From Clostridium sp. (GTDB taxonomy: Bacteria; Bacillota; Clostridia; Clostridiales; Clostridiaceae): a stretch of DNA of 64,000 nucleotides. The stretch spans positions 62,001-126,000 of the forward strand of contig JARLHR010000097.1 of the NCBI GenBank assembly GCA_031292145.1, read 5' to 3'. The position numbers and the translations under genes are program-made. The notes beneath the pieces were generated by a model, which saw only the letters and a program-made list of their open reading frames with translations, ran no database searches and was not told the DNA's origin. Shown piece by piece: positions 17,467-25,761 of the stretch (within the stretch, counting starts at the first letter, position 1; each line of letters begins with the position of its first letter).

Positions 17467-18921
17467 TTATTCTTCAATCTTAGCAATACTCTTAGCAATC
17501 TTCTTTTTAGCTGCTAAATTTCCTTGTCTAGATATCATAATTCTTTGAGCCTGTGGTGATCCTGCTCCATGCATTGATTCTGTTCTATATCCAACAGCTG
17601 CAGTTCCTAAGCAAAGATTTTCTATTAATCTTAATATTCTCAATCTATTTTCAGTTGAAACAGAATTAACACCTCTTAAATACTTTTCTATATATGGTCC
17701 TACTGTTTCATCTTTGAAATCAGCTTCTGAAGGCATAGTAACCATTAAACCACCAGCAATATCTTCAGCTAATCTACAAATTTCATAAGGGAATCTTGTT
17801 ACATTTTGTTTGCATACATTTGCAAGTAAGTTATCAATGTAATAATTTCCTGATTCTGTTTTATTTCCCATTGCTGAACATGCTATACCACAAGAGAATA
17901 AGGTTTCATTTAAGTGAGTCATTTCTATTAGCTTATCTTTAATATGTGATGCTTTTGCAGCACCATTATAATCTGCAGCTACTGCAGCAGCTCCAATTAA
18001 AACATCTCCTACCCCGACTTTACATCCACCATAGCTTTGTCTATGATATCCAGCAAATCTTTCAACTATCATTCCAGCAAAATCAGTTTCTCCATTTAAG
18101 AATATTCTTTCATTTGGTACAAACACATTATCAAATATTGTTAATGTCTCTTGTCCACCAAATTCCGCATTTCCAAGGTCAATGTCAGCACCTGCTTCTA
18201 ATTTTCTTGTATCACAAGATTGTCTTCCATATATATGAATTATTCCTTCTGTATCTGTAGGAACTGCAAAAGATATTGCCCAATCCTTATCACTTGGAGT
18301 TAATGCTATTGTTGGCATTACTACTACTTCATGTGAATTTAACATTCCAGTTTGGTGAACTTTAGCTCCTCTAACAACAACACCATCTGTTCTTCTTTCA
18401 ACAACTCTTAAGAATAAATCTCCATCCACTTGGTTACTTGGTGATAATCCTCTATCTCCCTTAGGGTCAGTCATTGCACCATCAACTGTCAAATCATTTT
18501 CTTGAACATATGATAAGAACGTTTTAAAGTTTTCATGATAATTAGTTCCACAAGCTTTATCTATTTCATATGTTGAACTGAATATTGCATTGAATGCATC
18601 CATACCAACACATCTTTGGAAACATGATGCAGTTTTTTGGCCAAGTAATCGTTGCATTTTTACTTTTTTAACAAGGTCATCTGTGCTTTGATGTAGATGA
18701 GCAAACCTATTTACCTTTTTTCCTGTCAAATTTGAAGTAGCTGTCATTAAATCTTCATATTCTGGCATTTGTGCTAAATCATAAGTCATTGCAACTGAAT
18801 TAAGAGATGGTCTTATAATTGGATGGTCAACAACATTCTCAACTTGTTTTCCAAACATGTACACTTTTAAATTTAATTTTCTAAGACTTTCAATATATTG
18901 TTCCTTTGTTTTTAATGGCAT
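17467..18921 (-). CDS. abfD: 4-hydroxybutyryl-CoA dehydratase / vinylacetyl-CoA isomerase
   Basis: Radical FAD/[4Fe-4S] enzyme converting 4-hydroxybutyryl-CoA to crotonyl-CoA. 484 residues. The cluster ligands known from C. aminobutyricum (Cys99, Cys103, His292, Cys299) are matched here by Cys100 and Cys104 in ASCFQRC and His293 and Cys300 in YHRQSYGGC. The 4-hydroxyphenylacetate-3-hydroxylase fold motifs (AMTDPKGDRG, RRTDGVVVRGAKVHQTG) are present. First gene after the sigma-54 promoter at 18966. Its product enters the butyrate pathway. Very secure assignment. Confidence 0.95.
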   Translation of the reverse strand: MPLKTKEQYIESLRKLNLKVYMFGKQVENVVDHPIIRPSLNSVAMTYDLAQMPEYEDLMTATSNLTGKKVNRFAHLHQSTDDLVKKVKMQRLLGQKTASCFQRCVGMDAFNAIFSSTYEIDKACGTNYHENFKTFLSYVQENDLTVDGAMTDPKGDRGLSPSNQVDGDLFLRVVERRTDGVVVRGAKVHQTGMLNSHEVVVMPTIALTPSDKDWAISFAVPTDTEGIIHIYGRQSCDTRKLEAGADIDLGNAEFGGQETLTIFDNVFVPNERIFLNGETDFAGMIVERFAGYHRQSYGGCKVGVGDVLIGAAAVAADYNGAAKASHIKDKLIEMTHLNETLFSCGIACSAMGNKTESGNYYIDNLLANVCKQNVTRFPYEICRLAEDIAGGLMVTMPSEADFKDETVGPYIEKYLRGVNSVSTENRLRILRLIENLCLGTAAVGYRTESMHGAGSPQAQRIMISRQGNLAAKKKIAKSIAKIEE

Positions 18922-18965
18922 AATATCGCATCCTTTACTATTTTTTATCTTTCAATAACTTATGT

Positions 18966-18981
18966 AGCAATAAGCATGCCA
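18966..18981 (-). promoter_or_regulatory. Sigma-54 promoter of the 4-hydroxybutyrate operon
   Basis: Minus strand reads TGGCATGCTTATTGCT, matching the -24 GG and -12 GC elements with exact spacing (consensus TGGCAC-N5-TTGCW). The expected start site lies about 35 nt before the abfD ATG. Confidence 0.85.
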
Positions 18982-19075
18982 AAATAAAAAACTACATAAC
19001 AACTTATATTTCCTATAATAATTATTATAATTTCTTTAGAATTCTTGCATTTTAAAGAAATCAATATAAGTTTTT

Positions 19076-19091
19076 GTTGCAAAAGTGCAAC
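19076..19091. promoter_or_regulatory. Candidate activator site (GTTGCA-N4-TGCAAC)
   Basis: Perfect inverted repeat GTTGCA AAAG TGCAAC about 95 bp upstream of the sigma-54 promoter, the usual place for an enhancer-binding protein. The activator gene lies next to it. Confidence 0.55.
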
Positions 19092-19159
19092 TAAGCTTTT
19101 TTATACAAATATCGCAAAACGTTTACAAAAAGCTATTTGGTGGAAATATTTTTCATTGG

Positions 19160-19171
19160 TGCATTTTTGCA
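19160..19171. promoter_or_regulatory. Second candidate activator site (TGCA-N4-TGCA)
   Basis: TGCA TTTT TGCA has the same core and spacing as the site at 19076, 84 bp further from the promoter. A half site TTTGCAAC-like sequence follows at about 19183. Confidence 0.45.
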
Positions 19172-19311
19172 TCTTGTTTTAGTTTTGCAACAGACAATAT
19201 TATTTCTATTTAACAGTCAAAATAATCCTATAAATAAACAATTTCTATTTTAGACTTATTACTAGAAATATATATTAGTAGATTGCTAACTTACGAATAC
19301 ATCTAAACAAA

Positions 19312-19497
19312 GAAATTAGCTACATGTGAGTTAAGAAATCATTTGAAAATACACTTTTGAATGTTCTTAAGAAGATTGTATTCCATTTTTACTCGTCCAA
19401 TAAAAATTGAAAGCAAGTAGAAATGGGTGTAACCTCCTCTTTAGAAGATTCCATCGGAATTTTCATGGTTCTTCGGAACACACATGTAGCTAATTTC
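19312..19497. repeat. 186-bp imperfect palindrome (family C)
   Basis: Perfect 17-bp terminal inverted repeats GAAATTAGCTACATGTG and CACATGTAGCTAATTTC, with weaker inner pairing (ATTCCATTTTTACT against AAGTAGAAATGGGTG). It lies just after the activator gene, where it may also serve as its terminator. Unlike families A and B in sequence. Confidence 0.7.
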
Positions 19498-19515
19498 GAT
19501 TTATTGCATATAAAT

Positions 19516-21297
19516 CTAGTTTCCGCATTTGATATATTTTTGCCTTTTTCTTACAAAGGTTGATGCATTTATGCCCAATGATTTTGCTGCTGCTCTTACG
19601 TTTCCATACTTATCATAGGCTTTCTTTATTAATTTCTCTTCTATAGAATCTAGGGTTTCTTTTAGATTTATACCTTCTTCAAAGGTATTTAAAGTTACAA
19701 CCATACCATTTGATCCAATTATATTTTTAGGAAGATCTAATCTTTCTATCTTATCCGATTCACTCATTATTACTACTCTCTCAACAATATTCTTGAGCTC
19801 TCTGACATTTCCTGGCCAATTATATTCATACAAAGTTTTTAAAGCATCTGATGCAAATACCTTATTGAAATTATATTTCTTATTAAGCTGATTAAGAAAA
19901 AAATTTATCAATGGAAGAATGTCCTCCTTTCTTTCTCTAAGCGGTGGAATATATAAAGGAACAACATTTAACCTATAATATAGGTCTTCTCTAAATTGTT
20001 TTTTCTTTATCATTTCTTCTAAATCTCTATTGGTTGCAGCTAAAACCCTCACATCAATTTTTATAGATTTAGTACCTCCTATTCGCACTACTTCCATTTC
20101 TTGAAGTACTCTTAATAGTTTAACCTGCATCTCCATAGGAAGTTCTCCAACTTCATCTAAGAATATAGTACCTCCAGATGCTAATTCAAATAGACCTAAT
20201 TTACCTTCTTTGTTTGCTCCAGTAAATGCTCCCTTTTCATATCCAAAAAATTCTGATTCTATCAAGCTTGCAGGCACTGCACCACAATTAACTTTAATAA
20301 ACTGCTTTTTATTTCGGTTACTAACTTTGTGTATATACTTTGCTATTTGGTCTTTTCCTGCTCCTGTTTCTCCGAGCATAAGAATTGTGGTATCAACTTT
20401 TGCAATTCTATTGGCTATCTGAATAATTTCTATAGTTTTATGATCTTCAGCAACTATTTCAGAAGTATTTAATAGTTGAGTTCTCATTTCTTCAATTTCT
20501 GAAACATACTTGCGAGTAATTTCTTTATTTTTTTGAAGCTGCTCTTTTAACTCATAAAGCTGTGTTACATCTCTTACATTGGTTACAACCATAATGATTT
20601 TACCATTCTTATCAAAAATAGGATTACTGCTTACTAAAACTTTTACTCCAGTATTAAATTCCTGTTGAATTGTGGTTGTTTGCCCATTTTTCAGCACCAT
20701 CAGAGTAGCAGATTGAGATATAAAGCCTTCCTTTTCCAGTTCTTTCATATTCTTTCCTAAAACATCTGCCTTTTTTAGTCCTGTTATTCTTTCATAGGCA
20801 TTATTAACTTTTATAGTGTTAGCTTCTCCATCTGTTATATAAATACCATCATAAGAGCATTCAATAATAGAATCTAACTCACTTAAGCTCAACTTTGTAT
20901 TTTTCAAATCCTTATATTTTTTTGAAACTTTTTCAATCAAATTATTAATTAAATCTGTATGTGTTATTATACCTATAAGCTTATCATTGTCATCCACAAT
21001 TGGAATACGTCCAACTTTGTATTTTAAGACATCTTCCAACTTTAATTCACTATTAATTGTTATTACCTTTTTAGGCCCTAAAATCTCAATTTTTGTATTC
21101 ATTCCACATTTATTAAGTATAGCTTTCATCAGATCTGTTTTTGTTATAATATTAGTTATTTTTCCATCCTTATCTACTACAGGTGCTCCATCTATTTTAT
21201 TTTTTACAAATAATTTTGCTGCATCTTCAAATGTATCATCTGGATTTAATACAAATACCTTTTTTGTCATTAAATCTTTTACCTTCAAACTACTCAC
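19516..21297 (-). CDS. Sigma-54-dependent activator with CBS pair, PAS and AAA+ domains
   Basis: 593-residue enhancer-binding protein. Residues 1-125 hold two CBS motifs (KVKDLMTKKVFVLNPDDTFEDAA, then GRIPIVDDNDKLIGIITHTDL, quoted in parts), suggesting adenine-nucleotide or similar sensing. A PAS domain follows (about 140-250: IIECSYDGIYITDGEANTI). The AAA+ domain has Walker A GETGAGKD near 309 and the sigma-54 contact loop GAFTGA near 353. C-terminal Fis-type helix-turn-helix: GNVRAAAKSLGINASTF. It lies between two sigma-54-promoter operons, directly downstream of luxC-like and upstream of abfD, and is the obvious candidate to control one or both. Confidence 0.92.
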   Translation of the reverse strand: MSSLKVKDLMTKKVFVLNPDDTFEDAAKLFVKNKIDGAPVVDKDGKITNIITKTDLMKAILNKCGMNTKIEILGPKKVITINSELKLEDVLKYKVGRIPIVDDNDKLIGIITHTDLINNLIEKVSKKYKDLKNTKLSLSELDSIIECSYDGIYITDGEANTIKVNNAYERITGLKKADVLGKNMKELEKEGFISQSATLMVLKNGQTTTIQQEFNTGVKVLVSSNPIFDKNGKIIMVVTNVRDVTQLYELKEQLQKNKEITRKYVSEIEEMRTQLLNTSEIVAEDHKTIEIIQIANRIAKVDTTILMLGETGAGKDQIAKYIHKVSNRNKKQFIKVNCGAVPASLIESEFFGYEKGAFTGANKEGKLGLFELASGGTIFLDEVGELPMEMQVKLLRVLQEMEVVRIGGTKSIKIDVRVLAATNRDLEEMIKKKQFREDLYYRLNVVPLYIPPLRERKEDILPLINFFLNQLNKKYNFNKVFASDALKTLYEYNWPGNVRELKNIVERVVIMSESDKIERLDLPKNIIGSNGMVVTLNTFEEGINLKETLDSIEEKLIKKAYDKYGNVRAAAKSLGINASTFVRKRQKYIKCGN

Positions 21298-21390
21298 ACC
21301 CTACATCTTTATTTATATAAAACTATATCCACTATACGCTTTTCTATTTAATATATTGTCACAAAAATTAATCAAATCTCAAACAAACTT

Positions 21391-22686
21391 TTACTGTAAG
21401 TTTAATACTGTCCACTTAACTATCTCATTTATAAACATTATGCCATCCCATGGGGAATCATATATATTCATAAAACCAACTTTAACTAATCTATCAACTC
21501 CATTTAAACTAACCATATTTGCAAATCTTATAATTCTATTTTTATCTTCAGAAGCTAGTCCAATAGTTTGCACTCTTTGAGTTATCAGCTTACATACTTC
21601 AAAGATATCTTCAACCTCCTTTAAAAATATAGTTCTATGCTGCACGGGTTCCTCTAACGTTATTTCTTTATCTATTAGAATCGTATATCTAAGATCTTTA
21701 CTACATATTATATCCTTCTCTAACGATAAAAGGTATTCTCCTCTTTTGTTTATTATAGCCGCAGATATTCCTTGACTTATATGAATTTCAGGATTGCGTT
21801 TTAAAGCTTTTTCTAAGGATTCTGAAAGCTTTCGTGCTGCTTCTTTTAAAGATAAATTGCTTTTTTCTATAAATAGTACTTGCGGAGAAGAACAGGCCTT
21901 TTGATCAAAGCTGATAATATCCTTTGCAAGATCATCAAAGGTTCTAGATAATTTATCACTTTCCATAGCCGATTTTTCAAATACAGCAAAAGAATATTTA
22001 GGTCCAAAAATTATATCTTTACAGGTAGTTTTCTTAGGAATAACGGATAAAGTGTTTATAGCTTTATCACCGCCACATATTACACGTACATCTGCTGCTT
22101 GAGACATTTCAGTATTCAGATCTAAGTTGTTACTTGAGAAATTAACAAGTGAAATACTCTTCAATAATGCTATACCACAGTATTCAATTCCTTTAAAATT
22201 GACTTTAATATCTAATAAAGGTTTTAAGAGTTCTACCACAATATTTATAGCTTCTAAAGGAACTCTGCACAAATTAACATTTTTACAAAGAAGCGATTGA
22301 ATTAAATAATATATTGGAAGCGTAGGAACATTTCCAGCCATGAAATGGCATACTAACCCTCTTGGCTGAGCCTTCATAAATTTATCATCTTCAATTTGTG
22401 TAAAATCATCTAAGTATTCTTGTTTTTTTAAATCTAAACATAAAATTTTCTCAATATTACTTTTTTTTAACCATAATGCTAAAAATGGTACACCTTCATA
22501 AGTTAAGAATCTTCTATCCCTTGATAATATTTTACTATACTCATTAATTATTTCAATTATTGCACCAGAAGGATATGAGTAAATTGTTTCCTTGTTTCTA
22601 TTAAGTTCTTCAAGGATTATATCTAAATTATTAAACTTTTTAGGCTCAGGAAAAAAATCATTTCCTAACATAAAACAACTTATCAT
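21391..22686 (-). CDS. LuxC-like acyl-CoA/acyl-protein reductase
   Basis: 431 residues of the LuxC acyl reductase family, which reduces an enzyme-bound acyl group to aldehyde with NAD(P)H. Landmarks: PRGLVCHFMAGNVPTLPIYYLIQSLLCKN (described in parts), CGGDKAIN, FGPKYSFAVF and DQKACSSPQVLFIE with the probable catalytic Cys. The ATG overlaps the luxE-like stop (ATGA), so translation is coupled. No luxA or luxB is present, so the aldehyde is not for light emission. The gap of 93 nt to the activator gene suggests possible co-transcription. Confidence 0.82.
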   Translation of the reverse strand: MISCFMLGNDFFPEPKKFNNLDIILEELNRNKETIYSYPSGAIIEIINEYSKILSRDRRFLTYEGVPFLALWLKKSNIEKILCLDLKKQEYLDDFTQIEDDKFMKAQPRGLVCHFMAGNVPTLPIYYLIQSLLCKNVNLCRVPLEAINIVVELLKPLLDIKVNFKGIEYCGIALLKSISLVNFSSNNLDLNTEMSQAADVRVICGGDKAINTLSVIPKKTTCKDIIFGPKYSFAVFEKSAMESDKLSRTFDDLAKDIISFDQKACSSPQVLFIEKSNLSLKEAARKLSESLEKALKRNPEIHISQGISAAIINKRGEYLLSLEKDIICSKDLRYTILIDKEITLEEPVQHRTIFLKEVEDIFEVCKLITQRVQTIGLASEDKNRIIRFANMVSLNGVDRLVKVGFMNIYDSPWDGIMFINEIVKWTVLNLQ

Positions 22687-23774
22687 TTCTTATCCCTCTT
22701 TTCTGCAAAAGTATCCCCGCACCCTCTTGTTTCAGACTTTTCTACTCTATTTTTAAATTTAAAATACTTGCCATTTCTTCCACACTTACAATCATCTATA
22801 CCTGCAAATTCACCAATATCTTCAGTTAATATAGCTTGGCCTGGGTAACTTGAAGTTAGAATGCTCATAACTTCTATAAATCCACATTGGCCTTTTTCTA
22901 CTTCTTTAAGAGTTAAAAAATCTCTTATAATAATTTCTCCAAAGTCTGGAACGTGTTTATATCCGCATTCACAATCAAGAAAAACAACCCCTAATTGCTC
23001 AACCATCCCATAAAAATCTATCACATTTTCAGGTACAGTTCCAAGAACTTGTGCCACAGCTTCATTAAATTCTTCCTTTTCGACTTTTTGATCCTTTAAT
23101 TTTTTCCAGCCTCCGCTATGAAGCAGTTTAATTTTAGACATAGTTAACTTTATTCCTTTTTCTTTTAAAACCTTAACAAATCTTGTCCAAATAATATAGG
23201 TAAAGCCATATATCAATATGTCTGTATCTTTATATTTCTCCTCAAATTCTTTTAGCCTTTCCACATTAAGTATGAGATTGTCGTCTACCATATCCATAAC
23301 ATAAGTTATACTTTTGCCAAAATTACTTATCCCTCTTATAGCAGCACCTCTAGCTGTTAATATTTCATTTTTTTTATTAACTTCTTTACTATCTATTACT
23401 AACATGGGTCTTCTATAAGAACCTAAAAAATCTGTTAATGTGACTATCAACCCATCAGACTGTCTTATAGATGTCTCATTATCAATGTAGATCTTACTAG
23501 GATTAATTCCAGTTGTGGAACTTGAGTTTAATATTCTAACAACATTTTCTTCACTACAAGTTCTTAAATCAAAATGCTTAAACATATTTACAGGTATAAA
23601 AGGGATTTCTTCAAGAGAATTTATATTATTAATATCCAGCTTCCCGTACATACTATTTAAATTTTCATTTCTTCTATTTTTATCTATTTGTAACTTTAAA
23701 ATCTTTAAAAGCTTCTTTTCTTTATCCTTTTGCATACACTTAAATTGCACGTTATTTATAATTTCATCTATCAT
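22683..23774 (-). CDS. LuxE-like acyl-protein synthetase
   Basis: 363 residues of the LuxE/acyl-protein synthetase family, an adenylating enzyme that transfers an acyl group to itself and the LuxC partner. Seen: EEIPFIPVNMFKHFDL, NSSSTTGINPSKIYID (adenylate-binding type loop), YGFTYIIWTRFV, FYGMVEQLGVVFLDCE, LTEDIGEFAG and CKCGRNGKYFKFKNRVE. Coupled by ATGA overlaps to both neighbours. Partner of the LuxC-like protein downstream. Confidence 0.82.
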   Translation of the reverse strand: MIDEIINNVQFKCMQKDKEKKLLKILKLQIDKNRRNENLNSMYGKLDINNINSLEEIPFIPVNMFKHFDLRTCSEENVVRILNSSSTTGINPSKIYIDNETSIRQSDGLIVTLTDFLGSYRRPMLVIDSKEVNKKNEILTARGAAIRGISNFGKSITYVMDMVDDNLILNVERLKEFEEKYKDTDILIYGFTYIIWTRFVKVLKEKGIKLTMSKIKLLHSGGWKKLKDQKVEKEEFNEAVAQVLGTVPENVIDFYGMVEQLGVVFLDCECGYKHVPDFGEIIIRDFLTLKEVEKGQCGFIEVMSILTSSYPGQAILTEDIGEFAGIDDCKCGRNGKYFKFKNRVEKSETRGCGDTFAEKRDKK

Positions 23775-25252
23775 TTCAAATCACCTATCATTACTTTTCC
23801 AGAAGAATTTTTAGGAAGCCCATCTAGAAATACCACATACCTTGGAACTTTATATGATGGCAGTTTTTCTTTGCAGTGCTCTATTATATACTTTTCATCT
23901 ATTTCAAAGTCTTCTTTATTTACCACTACAAATGCTTTTATAGCTTCTCCAAGTATATTATCTTCAACACCAATCACTGCGGCTTCAATAACACTTGGAA
24001 TTTGAATTATAATATTTTCAATTTCCTTAGGACTTATTCTATTCCCACCACTTTTTATTATTTGCTTTTCTCTTGCCACAATATAAATATAACCATCATT
24101 ATCTACTGTTGCTAAATCACCTGTGTATAGATAACCATTTCTAATAACCTTATTTGTTTCTTCTTCATCATTAAAGTATCCCTTCATTATATTTCCTCCC
24201 AAGGCTACTACTTCTCCAATGTCACCTTCTTTTATTTCATTTCCTTCTTTATCTATAACCTTAAGGATAGTCCCTGGAATACCTTTTCCTATGGAGCCCA
24301 ATTTTTTTTCAAGCATATTAGGTGGAAGGTAAGAAAGTCTTGCAGTTGCTTCAGTTTGCCCATACATTATAAATATTTCTGTTCCATTAAGTGTTTGTTT
24401 AAGCTCTTTAATAAAGCTATCAGGAAGCTTTCCTCCTGCTTGTGCCACATACCTAAGACTTGGTAAATCTCTACTTTTAATACTCGATTTTCTAAGCAAT
24501 ATTTGGTAATTACTTGGAACTCCAGCAAAACCTGTACATTCATATTTTTCTATATCATCAAGAACTGATTCTGGGAACATAAATCTATTATTTATAACTA
24601 AGCTTCCGCCAACTCTTAAATGAGTATGGAGAAGCGATGTTCCAAAGCAATAATAAAATGGCAGCACAACTTCTATTCTGTCCTTACTATTTAACTTAAA
24701 ATATTCTATTATAGAATTTGTATTACAATAGAGATTGTAATGTCTAAGCATTACCCCTTTTGGTTTTGCTATAGAACCAGAGGTAAATAATATCACAGCC
24801 ACATGTTTTTTCAAATCAATTTCTATCTCTTCTTTACCGACTTCAGTATCTTCTTTATCTATTAAAAAAGCGTCCATATCCTCTTCAATAATTATCTTAA
24901 TATCTTTTTTTATAATTTTAGATATTGTATCTAAAAAACGTTTTTCTATAAAAATTGCTTTAGGACTGCAGCTATTTACAATATAATCAATATCCCTATT
25001 ACTTAAAGTTGGATTTATGGGCACGCAGGTGCACCCACTTTTTATTATTCCAAAATAACTTTCAATAAAGAAAAGTGAATTCTCTGATATCAAAATAACC
25101 CTATCTTCATGTCTAACATTAATTCTTTTTATTCCATAAGATATCCTTGATATCCTTGAGTATAATTCTTTGTAACTAATATTAGTTTTATCGATTATAG
25201 CAGTTTTATTAAGACTTGAGGAAAATTCAAAAACATAATCAGTAAAGGTCAT
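23771..25252 (-). CDS. AMP-forming acyl ligase (class I adenylate-forming)
   Basis: 493 residues, ANL superfamily. P-loop-like LFTSGSIAKPKGVMLRH, FIMYGQTEATARLSYLP, GYLYTGDLATVDNDGYIYIVARE and the C-terminal catalytic lysine in KNSSGKVMIGDL. With an acyl carrier protein gene immediately upstream (ATGA overlap), it probably loads an acyl group onto that carrier rather than onto CoA. Acyl specificity cannot be read from sequence. Confidence 0.88.
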   Translation of the reverse strand: MTFTDYVFEFSSSLNKTAIIDKTNISYKELYSRISRISYGIKRINVRHEDRVILISENSLFFIESYFGIIKSGCTCVPINPTLSNRDIDYIVNSCSPKAIFIEKRFLDTISKIIKKDIKIIIEEDMDAFLIDKEDTEVGKEEIEIDLKKHVAVILFTSGSIAKPKGVMLRHYNLYCNTNSIIEYFKLNSKDRIEVVLPFYYCFGTSLLHTHLRVGGSLVINNRFMFPESVLDDIEKYECTGFAGVPSNYQILLRKSSIKSRDLPSLRYVAQAGGKLPDSFIKELKQTLNGTEIFIMYGQTEATARLSYLPPNMLEKKLGSIGKGIPGTILKVIDKEGNEIKEGDIGEVVALGGNIMKGYFNDEEETNKVIRNGYLYTGDLATVDNDGYIYIVAREKQIIKSGGNRISPKEIENIIIQIPSVIEAAVIGVEDNILGEAIKAFVVVNKEDFEIDEKYIIEHCKEKLPSYKVPRYVVFLDGLPKNSSGKVMIGDLK

Positions 25253-25491
25253 ATTTCAACACCATACTTTTCTAACGTCTTTTTAATATCTCCTATAGTA
25301 TACAATCTTGAAACATCTTGAACTGCTAAAGATATTTCAAACTTTTCCTCAAGGGCCATTACAAGTTCAATATGGCTAAGAGAATCCCACGCTTCAATTT
25401 CATTTGGTCCAAGATTATCCCCGATTTCCTCTACATTCTTAATGCTCCAAACATTTTTTATTATTCTGTTGAAAGTTTCTAAATTACTCAT
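25249..25491 (-). CDS. Acyl carrier protein
   Basis: 80 residues with the phosphopantetheine attachment serine in AWDSLSHIELVMALEEKF and four-helix ACP spacing. First gene of the acp-ligase-luxE-luxC operon; the ATGA overlap with the ligase gene supports a dedicated carrier. It is more divergent than the housekeeping fatty-acid ACP (usual motif DSLD). Confidence 0.88.
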   Translation of the reverse strand: MSNLETFNRIIKNVWSIKNVEEIGDNLGPNEIEAWDSLSHIELVMALEEKFEISLAVQDVSRLYTIGDIKKTLEKYGVEI

Positions 25492-25532
25492 TTTTATTCC
25501 TCCAATATTTTTAATTATTCAATAATATTTAT

Positions 25533-25548
25533 AGCAAGATTCATGCCA
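25533..25548 (-). promoter_or_regulatory. Sigma-54 promoter of the ACP-LuxEC operon
   Basis: Minus strand TGGCATGAATCTTGCT has the GG/GC spacing of -24/-12 promoters, about 42 nt before the ACP start codon. An imperfect palindrome AAGTTAC-N5-GTGACTT at about 25603-25621 is a possible activator site. Confidence 0.85.
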
Positions 25549-25641
25549 ACAGCTTTAAATTTGAATTTTTCTTTTTATAGCAATATTTACACAAAATAAT
25601 TTAAGTTACCCAAAGTGACTTATCATTTTTTAGACATTATA

Positions 25642-25680
25642 AAAGAGCTCATGCTTAAATTAACGAAACATGAGTTCTTT
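25642..25680 (-). terminator. Terminator of the chemoreceptor gene
   Basis: Arms AAAGAGCTCATG (25642-25653) and CATGAGTTCTTT (25669-25680) pair with one mismatch; on the minus strand TTTTATAA follows. Downstream of the 25762-27804 gene. Confidence 0.6.
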
Positions 25681-25761
25681 CATTTAATATACAATTATTA
25701 ATTACATAGACCATTCTAAATTCTTTTTTGACTTTGTTGAATACTTTGCATTTTAATCATT

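Noticed and set aside
17946-18260. Long plus-strand ORF opposite abfD (104 codons)
   Set aside because: Antisense shadow of a well-supported gene with low-complexity Leu/His/Gln-rich translation and no ribosome binding site.
6090-19497. CRISPR arrays or insertion sequences
   Set aside because: Repeats are inverted and few, without regular spacers, cas genes or transposase ORFs.
20987-21580. 197-codon plus-strand ORF
   Set aside because: Overlaps the activator and luxC-like genes on the opposite strand; composition is a hydrophobic shadow.
21391-25491. Bioluminescence (lux) operon
   Set aside because: LuxC- and LuxE-like genes are present, but no luxA, luxB or luxD is found, so light emission is not supported.
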